Assembly: GCF_947331445.1 (NCBI RefSeq)
Contig: NZ_CAMZOG010000002.1
Coordinates: 51,011-115,010 of the forward strand
Direction of reading: 5' to 3'
DNA from: Parendozoicomonas sp. Alg238-R29
Lineage (GTDB): Bacteria > Pseudomonadota > Gammaproteobacteria > Pseudomonadales > Endozoicomonadaceae
DNA length: 64,000 nt
In this document: piece after piece, positions 8,120 through 17,085 of the stretch
Position numbering within the stretch: the first letter of the stretch is position 1
How the letters are laid out: each line of letters opens with the position of its first letter
Program-made: the position numbers and the translations under genes
The notes under the pieces: model-generated
Databases searched by the model: none
What the model was told of the DNA's origin: nothing
Seen by the model: only the letters and a program-made list of their open reading frames with translations

Positions 8120-8758
8120 AACAGAAACCCTGCCCTGAATTGCCGGGAAACCGGGAGGATTAAACTTCCAAGAAACACCAACCACTAAGAGCCTGTTTAT
8201 AATCAAGCTCCAAAACGTCGACAGACGTAAGTTTACCCGGTTTCAGAGTGAGCTTTGTTATAGTCGAAACGATGCATATTTGCATAAAAACAGGAAGGGG
8301 AAGCCACACAGAAAACGACCATGTAACGCCATGACTCACATCAAAACAATCTCGTAAAATCACACACCATCCGTAGTCAACTCAGTTTTTCCAAACACCC
8401 ATCTACTTTTGTTTATGTTTTTTACATATCCGTCAACTTTAGTAGTCTATGATCTAGCCAACACCGCAGTGAATTACGTACTTGTGCGCAATGCCAAAGA
8501 AAACCGGCGTAGATAATCTATGCACCACAAAACAGGTTTGCTTATAGCCGTTCAGAAACACTAATGTGGAACTGCCAGTGTGGCGTATCAAGAGCCGAAA
8601 CATGAACTGACAGTCATATAAGTTATCCGCAGTCAGGTATGGCAGCCACTACTAAGCAGCCACTAAGATAGTGGTATGCAGGGCAGGGGATCTGAGCGTC
8701 ACGGTTTACGAATAACCGTTCAAACAACCCTGTTCACTTTCTCAACAGGAGATCTGTA
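8120..8758. promoter_or_regulatory. Divergent arcD-arcA control region
   Basis: This 639-bp non-coding gap must hold the promoters of arcD (leftward) and arcA (rightward). I see an inverted repeat ACGGTT-7-AACCGT (8701-8706 / 8714-8719) about 40 bp before the arcA start, a direct repeat GCAGCCACTA (around 8643 and 8657), and an AT-rich tract at 8405-8435. I looked for an FNR/ANR box (TTGAT-N4-ATCAA) and found no good match, and no convincing ArgR box. Its length suggests complex control, but the sites are not identified. Confidence 0.4.
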
Positions 8759-9979
8759 ATGTCCCGTTTTTACGTCGGCTCCGAAGTTGGCCAGCTGAAA
8801 AAAGTTCTGCTCCACCGTCCAGAGCTGTCCTTGCGTCGCCTGACTCCAACCAACTGTGAAGACCTGCTGTTTGATGATGTTCTGCGTATTGAACAAGCTG
8901 GCGCTGAGCACGATGCATTCCAACAGGTTCTGCGGGATCAGGGCGTCGAAGTTTTTCTGCTGCGTGACGTTCTGGCTGAAACTCTCGCCAACCCAGAAGC
9001 CAAAGCATGGGTTCTGGAGCGTCAGGTAAACCAGAACCGTTACGGTGCCACTCTGGCTCATGAAGTTCGCACCTACTTCGAAAGTCTGAACAATGTTGAC
9101 CTGGCTTCTCACCTGATCGGTGGCTTGACTGTAAACGAACTGGGTTCTGCCTGTGGCAGCCCTACTCTGGGCATGATGGGCCAGACCGACTTTATTCTGG
9201 ACCCAATCCCTAACCACCTGTTTACCCGTGACACGTCCTGCTGGGTATACGGCGGCGTATCTGTAAACCCAATGGCCAAACCTGCCCGCAAACGTGAAAC
9301 TGTTCACATGCGTGCTATCTACAAGTTCCACCCAATGTTCAACGGTGCCGACTTCCACACTTACTACGGCGACACCGATCAGAACTACGACATGGGCACC
9401 ATTGAAGGTGGAGACGTACTGGTTATCGGTAAAGGTGCCGTATTGATTGGCATGTCCGAACGCACCACAGCACAAGGCGTTGAAAACCTGGCACGCTCCC
9501 TGTTCAAGACTGGTCAGGCTACCAAGGTTATCGCTCTGGAGCTGCCTAGAGCACGTAGCTGCATGCATCTCGACACCGTGTTCACACACATGGATGTTGA
9601 CTGCTTCACCTACTACCCAGACATCATGAAAGGTAACAACTGCTGGGAACTGACGCCTGGTGACAACGAAAACATCGTCTTCACTCAGGTTAAAGATGGC
9701 TTCACCAACTCCATCGCCCGCGCTCTGGATCTTGACTCCCTGCGCATGATCCCAACCGGCGGTGATGTGTTCGAAGCTGAGCGTGAGCAGTGGAACGATG
9801 CCAACAACGTTCTGGCCGTTAAGCCTGGTACCGTTGTAACTTATGAGCGCAACGTTTACACCATCGAAAATATGCAGAAAGCCGGCATCGAAGTACTGAC
9901 CATTCCAGGTGAAGACCTGGGCCGCGGCCGCGGCGGCGCTCGCTGCATGAGCTGCCCAATAGAACGTGACGGCATTTAA
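8759..9979 (+). CDS. arcA: Arginine deiminase
   Basis: ArcA hydrolyses L-arginine to citrulline and ammonia, the first step of the arginine deiminase (ADI) pathway. The 406-residue product is full length and begins SRFYVGSEVGQLKKVLLHRP after its Met. Guanidino-group-modifying fold motifs are present: ELGSACGSPTLGMM, PNHLFTRDTSCW, EGGDVLVIG and HLDTVFTHMDVD with the catalytic-site His. The C-terminal GGARCMSCPI carries Cys396 as the expected nucleophile (aligning with Cys406 of the Pseudomonas enzyme). The ATG has AGGAG seven bases upstream. arcB follows after a 151-bp gap with a strong hairpin. Codon use is strongly biased to abundant codons, consistent with high expression. Confidence 0.97.
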   Translation: MSRFYVGSEVGQLKKVLLHRPELSLRRLTPTNCEDLLFDDVLRIEQAGAEHDAFQQVLRDQGVEVFLLRDVLAETLANPEAKAWVLERQVNQNRYGATLAHEVRTYFESLNNVDLASHLIGGLTVNELGSACGSPTLGMMGQTDFILDPIPNHLFTRDTSCWVYGGVSVNPMAKPARKRETVHMRAIYKFHPMFNGADFHTYYGDTDQNYDMGTIEGGDVLVIGKGAVLIGMSERTTAQGVENLARSLFKTGQATKVIALELPRARSCMHLDTVFTHMDVDCFTYYPDIMKGNNCWELTPGDNENIVFTQVKDGFTNSIARALDLDSLRMIPTGGDVFEAEREQWNDANNVLAVKPGTVVTYERNVYTIENMQKAGIEVLTIPGEDLGRGRGGARCMSCPIERDGI

Positions 9980-10051
9980 TAACGGCTTCGCACAGCACAG
10001 CCCGGCCTGTAGGATATGCGCTATAAAGCTCGTAACAGGCCGACTGTTTTC

Positions 10052-10075
10052 TTCCTGCCGACTTTTCGGCAGGAA
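10052..10075 (+). terminator. Perfect hairpin between arcA and arcB
   Basis: TTCCTGCCGA-CTTT-TCGGCAGGAA forms a 10-bp perfect stem. It is followed only by AGTTTG, not a long T run, so it may attenuate or protect the arcA message rather than end it completely. Pseudomonas arc operons also have processed intergenic hairpins (established for that group; analogy here is inference). Confidence 0.6.
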
Positions 10076-10130
10076 AGTTTGAAACTACGTTTTTATTAAC
10101 GTTAATCATCTTGTGACCAGGATCATTATC

Positions 10131-11132
10131 ATGGCTTTTAATCTGCGCAACCGTAGCTTCCTTCGCCTGCTGGACTTCTCCACTCAGGAAATCCAGTACA
10201 TGCTGGACCTGTCCCGCGACCTGAAGCGCGCCAAGTACGCTGGCACCGAACAGCAGCGTATGAAAGGCAAGAACATCGCTCTGATTTTTGAAAAAGCTTC
10301 CACCCGTACCCGTTGCGCCTTTGAAGTTGGCGCTATGGACCAAGGTGCAAACGTAACTTACATCTCCGGCGGCTCCCAGATGGGCAAAAAAGAGACTGTA
10401 AAAGACACCGCCCGTGTACTGGGTCGCATGTACGACGGTATCGAATTCCGTGGTTCCAAGCAGGTTCACGTTGAAGAACTGGCTGAATTCTCAGGTGTTC
10501 CTGTATGGAACGGCCTGACCGACGAATGGCATCCAACCCAGATTCTGGCAGACATGCTGACCATGATCGAACACGGTCGTGGCAAGCAACTGCATGAAAT
10601 GAAGTTCTGCTATCTGGGCGACGGCCGCAACAACATGGGTAACTCCCTGATGGTTGGCCTGGTTAAGATGGGCGTTGACTTCCGCATTGCCGCCCCTAAG
10701 GCTTACCAGCCTGAAGAGTGGCTGGTAGAAGAATGCCAGAAGATCGCTGAAGAGACTGGCGCCAAGATCACTTTGACTGAAAGCGTTGACGAAGCTGTTA
10801 AAGACTGTGACTTCCTGTACACAGACGTTTGGGTTTCTATGGGTGAGCCTGCTTCCGCCTGGGACGAACGCGTTGCTCTGATGAAGCCTTACCAGGTGAA
10901 CATGGATGTAGTCCGTAAAACTGGCAACCCACACGTGAAATTCATGCACTGCCTGCCTGCATTCCACAACGAAGACACCACTATTGGTGCCGAAGTTGCC
11001 GAGAAGTACGGCATGAACGGCCTGGAAGTGACTGAAGACGTATTTGAATCTGATATGTCTATCGTTTTCGATGAAGCCGAAAACCGCATGCACACTATTA
11101 AGGCTATTATGGTTGCCACTCTGGGTGACTAA
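10131..11132 (+). CDS. arcB: Ornithine carbamoyltransferase, catabolic (ArcB)
   Basis: In the ADI pathway this enzyme runs citrulline phosphorolysis, giving ornithine and carbamoyl phosphate. The 333-residue product carries all class signatures: the carbamoyl-phosphate loop STRTR at 57-61, HPTQ at 134-137, DxxxSMG (DVWVSMGEP, 232-240) and HCLP at 273-276. The upstream in-frame GTG at 10113 is less likely because ATG 10131 has an AGGA site eight bases away and matches the family start ([11 protein letters not shown]). Its place between arcA and arcC argues for the catabolic rather than biosynthetic role, although sequence alone does not separate ArcB from ArgF. A strong terminator follows. Confidence 0.95.
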   Translation: MAFNLRNRSFLRLLDFSTQEIQYMLDLSRDLKRAKYAGTEQQRMKGKNIALIFEKASTRTRCAFEVGAMDQGANVTYISGGSQMGKKETVKDTARVLGRMYDGIEFRGSKQVHVEELAEFSGVPVWNGLTDEWHPTQILADMLTMIEHGRGKQLHEMKFCYLGDGRNNMGNSLMVGLVKMGVDFRIAAPKAYQPEEWLVEECQKIAEETGAKITLTESVDEAVKDCDFLYTDVWVSMGEPASAWDERVALMKPYQVNMDVVRKTGNPHVKFMHCLPAFHNEDTTIGAEVAEKYGMNGLEVTEDVFESDMSIVFDEAENRMHTIKAIMVATLGD

Positions 11133-11166
11133 CTGCCGCTGGATTTCGGTGCAAACCGACATCCCC

Positions 11167-11204
11167 AAAAAAGAAGAAGGCTCTTTGTCTTCTTCTTTTT
11201 TTTT
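11167..11204 (+). terminator. Terminator after arcB
   Basis: A 13-bp stem of A/G-rich against C/T-rich sequence (11167-11179 with 11189-11201, 9-base loop) runs into T tracts just after the arcB stop codon. It would separate arcAB transcription from arcC. Between here and 11437 no gene is seen; that stretch must hold the arcC promoter. Confidence 0.85.
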
Positions 11205-11436
11205 GCTCCCTCGCCTTTATTGACTATATAAACATCCATGTCTTTGTCTTTGAGTCGAAAAACTTGTTCAAAGTCAACATAAGTGTTGGCTGGTTATGAC
11301 AATGTTGAGCACTCTAAAAAAAAGACGTGAAGAACCTAGAGAAGGTGCTGCAGGAAGCTGCATCGTTAACCAACTGTATTCAGCCAAATAACTTCATTCC
11401 CAGTCTGGAATGAATGGCTTCAGAAGGAATCGGAAC

Positions 11437-12375
11437 ATGCTTGTTGTAATGGCCCTGGGCGGAAACGCCATACTCCAACGCGGCCAACCACTGGAAGCTC
11501 ATATACAGCGTGAAAACATCCGTACAGCTGCAAGGTCCATCGCAGCTGTCGCCAAACATCATCAGGTGGTCCTTACCCACGGCAACGGCCCGCAGGTTGG
11601 CCTGCTTGCACTGATGAACGAAGCCTATGAAGAAGTGAACAACTATCCCCTGGATGTTCTCGGCGCGCAAACCCAGGGCATGATCGGCTTTATGTTCGAA
11701 CAGGAATTGCGCAACGAGATGCCCGGCAAAAAAATCTGCACAGTTTCCACACAAACCATTGTTGATCCCAGTGACCCGGCCTTTGAAAACCCCGATAAGT
11801 TCGTTGGCCCCGTATATACCTATGAAGAAGCACAGGTCATCAAGAATGCCAACCCGGCCTGGGTTCTGAAAGAAGACGGTAACTACTTCCGTCGAGTTGT
11901 ACCTTCACCCCACCCTAAAGAAATTCTCGAACTGCCATCGCTCCGCCATATTGTGGCTTCTGGCGACATAACTGTTATTTGTGGCGGTGGCGGCGGTATT
12001 CCGGTACGTAGAGACAGCGAAGGAAAACTCCATGGGGTCGAGGCCGTTGTCGACAAAGACCGCGCTTCAAGAGCCCTTGCAGAAGGCATTGAAGCCGACG
12101 GATTAATCCTATTGACAGACGTACCGGCAGTAGAAACCAACTACGGACAACCAGGCTCCCGCAGAATTAAAGAGTGCACACCGCAGGAGTTTGAGGCTTT
12201 TCCGTTTGCGGCTGGCAGCATGAAACCTAAGGTAGAATCCGTATGCCATTTCGTAAGAGCAGGTGGTAAATTTGGTGCCATCGGTGCGCTGGATTCTGCG
12301 GAAGACATATTGACTGGCAAGTCAGGGACCTTTGTAAAGGTTGATGTCCCAGGTGGAATCAAATACTACGACTAA
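11437..12375 (+). CDS. arcC: Carbamate kinase, first copy
   Basis: Carbamate kinase transfers phosphate from carbamoyl phosphate to ADP, yielding ATP, CO2 and ammonia. The 312-residue product begins MLVVMALGGNAILQRGQPLE, with the family motifs LTHGNGPQVG, FVGPVY, RRVVPSP, ICGGGGGIPV, GVEAVVDKD and LTDVPAV. An upstream ATG at 11410 would add nine residues (MNGFRRNRN); I chose 11437 because AAGGA lies nine bases before it and paralogues start there. Compared with the second copy at 21278 it is clearly diverged (for example GSMKPKVE here against GSMGPKID there), so the two are old paralogues, not a recent duplication. Codon bias is weaker than in the second copy. A 364-bp gap separates it from the V-ATPase operon. 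Confidence 0.94.
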   Translation: MLVVMALGGNAILQRGQPLEAHIQRENIRTAARSIAAVAKHHQVVLTHGNGPQVGLLALMNEAYEEVNNYPLDVLGAQTQGMIGFMFEQELRNEMPGKKICTVSTQTIVDPSDPAFENPDKFVGPVYTYEEAQVIKNANPAWVLKEDGNYFRRVVPSPHPKEILELPSLRHIVASGDITVICGGGGGIPVRRDSEGKLHGVEAVVDKDRASRALAEGIEADGLILLTDVPAVETNYGQPGSRRIKECTPQEFEAFPFAAGSMKPKVESVCHFVRAGGKFGAIGALDSAEDILTGKSGTFVKVDVPGGIKYYD

Positions 12376-12443
12376 AGGTGCGTCGATACGCCTTTACTCT
12401 ATCGCATTCCTAACCTGCGAACATGATTTCGTGGGTGAGCCGT

Positions 12444-12477
12444 ATTGTGCGTCGCGTTAAATTGTGCGTCGCATTAA
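12444..12477 (+). repeat. Two adjacent 17-bp direct repeats upstream of the V-ATPase operon
   Basis: ATTGTGCGTCGC(G/A)TTAA occurs twice head to tail with one difference. It lies about 260 bp before ntpB, in the gap 12376-12739. A third, partial match (GTGCGTCG) occurs near 12379. The spacing of 17 bp is not a full multiple of a helical turn. It could be a binding site for an unknown regulator of the ATPase operon; the function is not known. Confidence 0.5.
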
Positions 12478-12546
12478 TTTTCGACCACCAAAGCACTGTA
12501 CTAACGATGTTCCATGTTGATTGACTTGGAGTCTGATCAACAGGTG

Positions 12547-12562
12547 AACCCCATCGGGGTTT
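12547..12562 (+). terminator. Short hairpin in the arcC-ntpB gap
   Basis: AACCCC-ATC-GGGGTT with one more T, then ATCC. The stem is six GC-rich pairs with a tight loop. It is 171 bp after arcC and has only a short T tract, so it may be the arcC terminator or a leader hairpin of the V-ATPase transcript. Confidence 0.35.
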
Positions 12563-12739
12563 ATCCACAAGCGTACAGCCGTCTATCGGGATACCAGCTG
12601 ATCACTGTCACGCGTGATCTCTGTTATTCCGGCGCATCTTTATGAGCGAAATAAAACAGTTGTGTGTTTTTGGATATACGCCCGATGAGCACGGTGCGTC
12701 TGTTTATCCTCGATTCCGTTTTCAGGACAGGAAACAAAT

Positions 12740-14140
12740 ATGTCCCAGAGCCTAATACGCTATACCAACATCCTCAGTATTGTGGGTGATATTATCCGGG
12801 TGGAAGTTCCCAACCTGGATGGCGCTCAATCACAGGCCCGTAATGGTGACCTGGCCCTGATTGAGCAGGATGGTCAGCCATACTCCATGGCGCAGATTAT
12901 CAAGCTGAAAGGTAGTGAGGTTTCACTGCAGGTTTTCGCTGGCACCAAGGGGCTCTCTACCACAGCGGCAGTCTGCTTCCTGGGTGAACCTATGCAGGCT
13001 ACCTACTCTCCTAACATTCTGGGCCGTATCTTTAACGGTGCCGGTGAAACCATCGATGGTGGACCCGCACTGGATCAGGAGCCCAAGGTTGTTATCGACG
13101 GTCCTTCCGTAAACCCGGCCCAGCGTGTTCTGGCATCCCGCATGGTACGTACCAACGTGCCTATGATCGACGTTTTCAACACTTTGGTTGAATCCCAGAA
13201 GATCCCCATCTTCTCCGTATCCGGCGAACCCTACAACCAGTTCCTGGCTCGTATTGCAATCCAGGCAGAAGCTGATGTTGTAGTTTTCGGTGGTATGGGT
13301 CTGATCTTCGACGATTACCACTTCTTCAAAACCGAGTTTGAGAACGCGGGCGTATCCTCCCGTACCATCATGTACTCCAACCAGGCATCTGACCCAACGG
13401 TAGAACGTCTGATGATTCCTGACCTGGCTCTGGCTACTGCGGAACACTTCGCTGTAGAAGAAGGCAAGAAGGTACTGGTACTGCTGACCGACATGACCTC
13501 CTACGCTGACGCGATGAAGGAAATCGGTGTAGCGATGGACAAGATCCCTGCAAACCGTGGTTACATGGGTGACCTGTACTCCCAGCTGGCCAAACGTTAT
13601 GAAAAGGCTGCTGACTACAAGGGCGCTGGCTCCGTAACCATTCTGGCTGTAACCACCATGCCAGGTAATGACGTGACCCACCCGGTACCAGATAACACGG
13701 GTTACATCACCGAAGGTCAGTTCTATCTGCACGACGGCGTACTGGACCCGTTCGGCTCCCTGTCTCGTCTCAAGCAAATGGTTGTCGGCAAGGAGACCCG
13801 TGAGGATCACTCCCAGATCATGAACACCATGATCCGTTTCTACTCCGACTCCGTGAACGCGAAGCAGAAGCAAGCCATGGCCTTTGAGCTGTCCGACTAT
13901 GACCTCAAAACTATCAAGTTCGGTGATTTCTTCCGCGAGAGATTCATGGCCCTGAATGCCGCCATGCCTCTGGAAGAAGCTCTGGATACCTGCTGGCAGA
14001 CTCTGGCGGAGTGCTTCACTCCCGAAGAAACGCTGATGAAGCAAAGCCTGGTTGAGAAGTACTGGCCCGCCAATGTTCAGGCCAAGGTCAATGCCGAGGC
14101 TGTAGCTGCCCTGAGCCCGGAAAAAGCAGCGGAGGCCTAA
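12740..14140 (+). CDS. ntpB: V/A-type ATPase subunit B (non-catalytic)
   Basis: Subunit B alternates with A in the catalytic head of rotary V/A-type ATPases. The 466-residue product has the family core: RIFNGAGETIDGGP, PMIDVFNTLVESQKIPIFSVSG, MGLIFDDYHFFKTEFENAG, LTDMTSYADAMKEIG, and RGYMGDLYSQLAKRYEKA. As expected for B, the nucleotide loop lacks GxxxxGKT and reads SGEPYNQFLARIA. The ATG follows AGGACAGGAAAC. It is the first gene of a seven-gene operon (B-D-I-K-E-DUF2764-A); ntpD starts 3 bp after its stop. Closest in feel to chlamydial and spirochaetal B subunits (from memory). Highly biased codons suggest strong expression. Confidence 0.96.
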   Translation: MSQSLIRYTNILSIVGDIIRVEVPNLDGAQSQARNGDLALIEQDGQPYSMAQIIKLKGSEVSLQVFAGTKGLSTTAAVCFLGEPMQATYSPNILGRIFNGAGETIDGGPALDQEPKVVIDGPSVNPAQRVLASRMVRTNVPMIDVFNTLVESQKIPIFSVSGEPYNQFLARIAIQAEADVVVFGGMGLIFDDYHFFKTEFENAGVSSRTIMYSNQASDPTVERLMIPDLALATAEHFAVEEGKKVLVLLTDMTSYADAMKEIGVAMDKIPANRGYMGDLYSQLAKRYEKAADYKGAGSVTILAVTTMPGNDVTHPVPDNTGYITEGQFYLHDGVLDPFGSLSRLKQMVVGKETREDHSQIMNTMIRFYSDSVNAKQKQAMAFELSDYDLKTIKFGDFFRERFMALNAAMPLEEALDTCWQTLAECFTPEETLMKQSLVEKYWPANVQAKVNAEAVAALSPEKAAEA

Positions 14141-14143
14141 ATC

Positions 14144-14794
14144 ATGGCCACCAAAATATCTCTGAACAAAAGCTCGCTCAATAAGGAAAAAGCCAGCCTT
14201 AAAACGTTTAACCGTTATCTTCCTGCGCTTGAACTCAAGCGTCAGCAGTTAATGGCCGAGCGCAAAAAGGCGGAAGAAGCCCTTAGAGAGGTGCATGACC
14301 GTATTGAGCACATCGAAGCGGATATCGCTGCACAGCTACCTATGCTGGCCTGCGAAGATATCAATATCGATGATCTGGTTAAGGTCACCAATGTTGTTCT
14401 GACTGAACAAAATATTGTTGGCACCAGTGTTCCTCTGCTGGAACGGGTCGAAGTCGAAGTAAAGCCTTACAGCTTTCTGACTAAACCTCACTGGGTCGAC
14501 TTTCTGGTTGAAAAGCTGAAAGAGATGGTTGAACTGTACGTTGAAAGCCAGGTACGTGAACTGCGTTACCAGGAAATCAGCGCTGCGACCAAAACCACTT
14601 CTCAGCGGGTGAACCTGTTCTCCAAGGTTTTGATTCCAAAGACCAAGCAGAACATTGCCAAGATCAAGATCTTCCTGTCCGACCAGGATCGGGCCGGCGT
14701 TGTTAACGCCAAGATCTCGAAAGGCAAAATGGATGCCGCGGAAGCGCTTATGTTGAAAGAGCGGGCTGCTGCCAAAGCCGCCGCGGCCAGCTAA
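14144..14794 (+). CDS. ntpD: V/A-type ATPase subunit D (central rotor stalk)
   Basis: Subunit D forms the coiled-coil axle turning within the A3B3 head. The 216-residue product is almost wholly helical. Its N-terminal helix (LNKEKASLKTFNRYLPALEL and LKRQQLMAERKKAEEAL) and its C-terminal helix (TSQRVNLFSKVLIPKTKQNI, then KIKIFLSDQDRAG) are typical of the family. The ATG is 3 bp after the ntpB stop, so translation is probably coupled. It is followed after 14 bp by ntpI. The length fits bacterial D subunits. Confidence 0.94.
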   Translation: MATKISLNKSSLNKEKASLKTFNRYLPALELKRQQLMAERKKAEEALREVHDRIEHIEADIAAQLPMLACEDINIDDLVKVTNVVLTEQNIVGTSVPLLERVEVEVKPYSFLTKPHWVDFLVEKLKEMVELYVESQVRELRYQEISAATKTTSQRVNLFSKVLIPKTKQNIAKIKIFLSDQDRAGVVNAKISKGKMDAAEALMLKERAAAKAAAAS

Positions 14795-14808
14795 AGGAGA
14801 GGACGTGT

Positions 14809-16605
14809 ATGAGTATTAAAGCGCTCAAAAAAATCACCCTCTACGGGCTGGCCAGTGAGAAAGATGCTCTGTTGCGTGGGCTGCAAAGCCTGGGCTGCAT
14901 GCATCTGATCCCACTGACAGAAGCTCAGAGCGGTGAAGGCGAACTGACCGAACCTCAGTCTGCCAAGGACGCACTGAACTGGCTGACCAGCTGCCCGACA
15001 AAACGTCGTGAAGCCAAGGCTGCGGGTGATTTTACAGCCGACTCGATTGTGGCCAGCGTTCTGGAGAACAAGATCCAGCATCGTCATGCCTCAGACGAGC
15101 GTGACGCTTTGGTGAAACGGATTAAGGAAGTTCGCCCATGGGGTGAATTTTCCTTCCCGTATCTGAGTGACATGGCCAACATCCGCCTGTGGTTCTATGT
15201 CGTGCCGCAGAAAGATATGGAAGCCGTTAACGCTCTGGAGTTGCCCTGTGAGGTTGTTCACCGGGACAACAAGGATTGCTATGTGGTGATTCTCTCTGAA
15301 GAAGAGCCCGACACGGAAATCCTGCCTGTTAAGCGTTCCCACGTAGGCGAGCACTCTCTTTCTGAATTGGAAGAGATGTTAGAAGCAGCAGAAATGCGTT
15401 TGGAAGACGTCCAGGGTGAACGCGAAAGTCTGACTCGCTGGATCTATATCATCGGCCAGGCGGTTGCCCGCTTTGAAGATGAAAAGGTTCTGGCAGATGT
15501 CAGCAACAGCGTTCTGGACGATGACCAGTTCTTCCTGCTGTCTGGCTGGATGCCTACAGACCGGGAAGAAGATGTCCGCGACTTCATTGATGCACAGCCT
15601 GCGGCTGTCACCATTGAAGAGCCAACGGAAGATGATGTGCCCCCTACTCTACTTGAGAGTGCGGAATCAACCGGTGGCGGCAGCGAAGCCTTCAGCTTCT
15701 TCCAGGTACCCGGTTACCGGGCGTGGGACCCAGGCAACATGGTGTTTTACTCCTTTGCTTTGTTCTTCGCCATGATCATGAGTGATGCCGCTTACTGTGC
15801 GATTTTTGCCGGCATTATCTTTATGAATCGCAGCAAGCTTAACAGCAGCACTGGTGGTATCCGCCTGAGAAACATGGGCTATTTCATGTCTCTGCTAGGA
15901 GTGATCTGGGGTGTATTGATCGGCAGTTACTTTGGTGTTTCTCCCGATGAAATCTCGCTGCTCGGCAAGATCGCGTTTATCGATCTCAATGACTATGGCG
16001 CCATGATGTCACTGTCTATCGTTATCGGTGTTGCCCATCTGGTGATTGCCAACAGCATGAGTGCTTGGGTGAACCGACATCGAAGTACCGCTCTGGCACC
16101 TCTGGGCTGGGCTGTGCTGATGGCTGGTGGTCTCGGCCTTTACTTGGCCAAGAGTGACTACCTGCCGGTTGTTTTTGCCGATACCGCAGGTCCTGCGCTG
16201 ATGATTCTAGGTGCTGCCATGATCTTCCTGTTCACCAGTGAACGGAAAATCACCAGCATCACCAATCTTCTGCTGCGCATACTCGACGGATTGAAAGGCG
16301 TCTATAACGTCACCAGTGCATTTGGTGATGTTTTGAGTTACATGCGTTTGTTTGCCTTAGGTCTGTCCGGTGCATCTCTGGCTATGACTTTCAACAATCT
16401 GGCAGCAGACGCCCTGAACAGCAGCCCGGTAACCGGTGTCCTGTTCGCTGGCTTGATCTTACTGCTGGGTCACGTACTGAACTTCGCACTCTGCATCATG
16501 AGTGGCGTGGTACACGGTATGCGTCTCAACGTTATTGAATTTGTTAACTGGGGTATGTCTGACGAAGGCTACCCGTTTAAAGCGTTTCGTAAACAAGAGG
16601 ACTGA
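14809..16605 (+). CDS. ntpI: V/A-type ATPase subunit I (membrane stator, a-subunit homologue)
   Basis: Subunit I provides the ion half-channels beside the rotor ring. The 598-residue product has a soluble N-terminal half (about 1-300), partly coiled coil, and a C-terminal half with about seven to eight membrane segments. These begin at MVFYSFALFFAMIMSDAAY near residue 310. The conserved ion-path helix reads SYMRLFALGLSGASLA with the essential Arg near residue 511, and RLNVIEFVNWG closes the protein. The start MSIKALKKITLYG follows AGGAGAGGACG. At under 600 residues it is of the short bacterial type, as in Chlamydia and spirochaetes. Only 2 bp separate it from ntpK. Confidence 0.95.
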   Translation: MSIKALKKITLYGLASEKDALLRGLQSLGCMHLIPLTEAQSGEGELTEPQSAKDALNWLTSCPTKRREAKAAGDFTADSIVASVLENKIQHRHASDERDALVKRIKEVRPWGEFSFPYLSDMANIRLWFYVVPQKDMEAVNALELPCEVVHRDNKDCYVVILSEEEPDTEILPVKRSHVGEHSLSELEEMLEAAEMRLEDVQGERESLTRWIYIIGQAVARFEDEKVLADVSNSVLDDDQFFLLSGWMPTDREEDVRDFIDAQPAAVTIEEPTEDDVPPTLLESAESTGGGSEAFSFFQVPGYRAWDPGNMVFYSFALFFAMIMSDAAYCAIFAGIIFMNRSKLNSSTGGIRLRNMGYFMSLLGVIWGVLIGSYFGVSPDEISLLGKIAFIDLNDYGAMMSLSIVIGVAHLVIANSMSAWVNRHRSTALAPLGWAVLMAGGLGLYLAKSDYLPVVFADTAGPALMILGAAMIFLFTSERKITSITNLLLRILDGLKGVYNVTSAFGDVLSYMRLFALGLSGASLAMTFNNLAADALNSSPVTGVLFAGLILLLGHVLNFALCIMSGVVHGMRLNVIEFVNWGMSDEGYPFKAFRKQED

Positions 16606-16607
16606 AA

Positions 16608-17054
16608 ATGGAACAACTGATTATCGCACTGGGCTGGGTTGGCGTATTCGCACCGGTTGCACTGGGTGCCGTTGGTTCTGCTATCGGCTGTTCTGTGGCT
16701 GGTCAGGCTGCCTGTGGCGCCATGCTGGATGTTGAATCTGGTTACGGTAAATTCGTTGGTGTTTCCGCGATGCCTTCCTCCCAGGTTATCTACGGTATCG
16801 TAATCATGTTCACCCTGTCTGGTCTGGGTGTAACCATGACGACCTCTGCAGGCCTGTTCGGTATTGGTCTGCTGACCGGTATTGCTCTGATGTACTCTGC
16901 CATCTATCAGGGTCAAGCCGTTGCCGCTTGTATTAATGCTTCCAAGAACAAGCCTGAAGTTTTCGGCCTGTCTATCGCGCCTGCGGCTATCGTAGAAGGC
17001 TTTGCGGTATTCGCCTTTGTATTCGCACTGGTTCTGGGTCAGGCAATCGTCTGA
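16608..17054 (+). CDS. ntpK: V/A-type ATPase proteolipid subunit K (rotor ring)
   Basis: Subunit K builds the ion-carrying rotor ring. The 148-residue product is a two-hairpin, four-helix proteolipid. Only the second hairpin bears a carboxylate, Glu130 in PAAIVEGFAVFAFVFA. The matching first-hairpin position has none and reads SSQVIYG with Gln59. Together with Gln101 in IYQGQ these correspond by motif to the Na+ ligands Gln65, Gln110 and Glu139 of the Enterococcus hirae ring (established for that enzyme), so Na+ transport is possible here. The third ligand, Thr64, appears as Ser58. It starts 2 bp after ntpI and has GAGGACTGAAA as ribosome-binding site inside the end of that gene. Confidence 0.95.
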   Translation: MEQLIIALGWVGVFAPVALGAVGSAIGCSVAGQAACGAMLDVESGYGKFVGVSAMPSSQVIYGIVIMFTLSGLGVTMTTSAGLFGIGLLTGIALMYSAIYQGQAVAACINASKNKPEVFGLSIAPAAIVEGFAVFAFVFALVLGQAIV

Positions 17055-17085
17055 TCCGACCCATTAAGAATAGAGAGGGATACTG

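Noticed and set aside
8120..8206. N-terminal extension of arcD to a TTG
   Set aside because: The extension has no family similarity; ATG 8119 has an AGGG site.
8120..8758. FNR or ArgR sites for arcA/arcD
   Set aside because: Only half-site matches seen by eye; not reported as sites.
8720..9589. 289-residue minus-strand frame opposite arcA
   Set aside because: Mirror of a highly codon-biased gene. Similar shadows lie opposite ntpB (12923-14044), ntpA (18630-20405), arcC2 (21239-22141) and ccoG (55655-56575).
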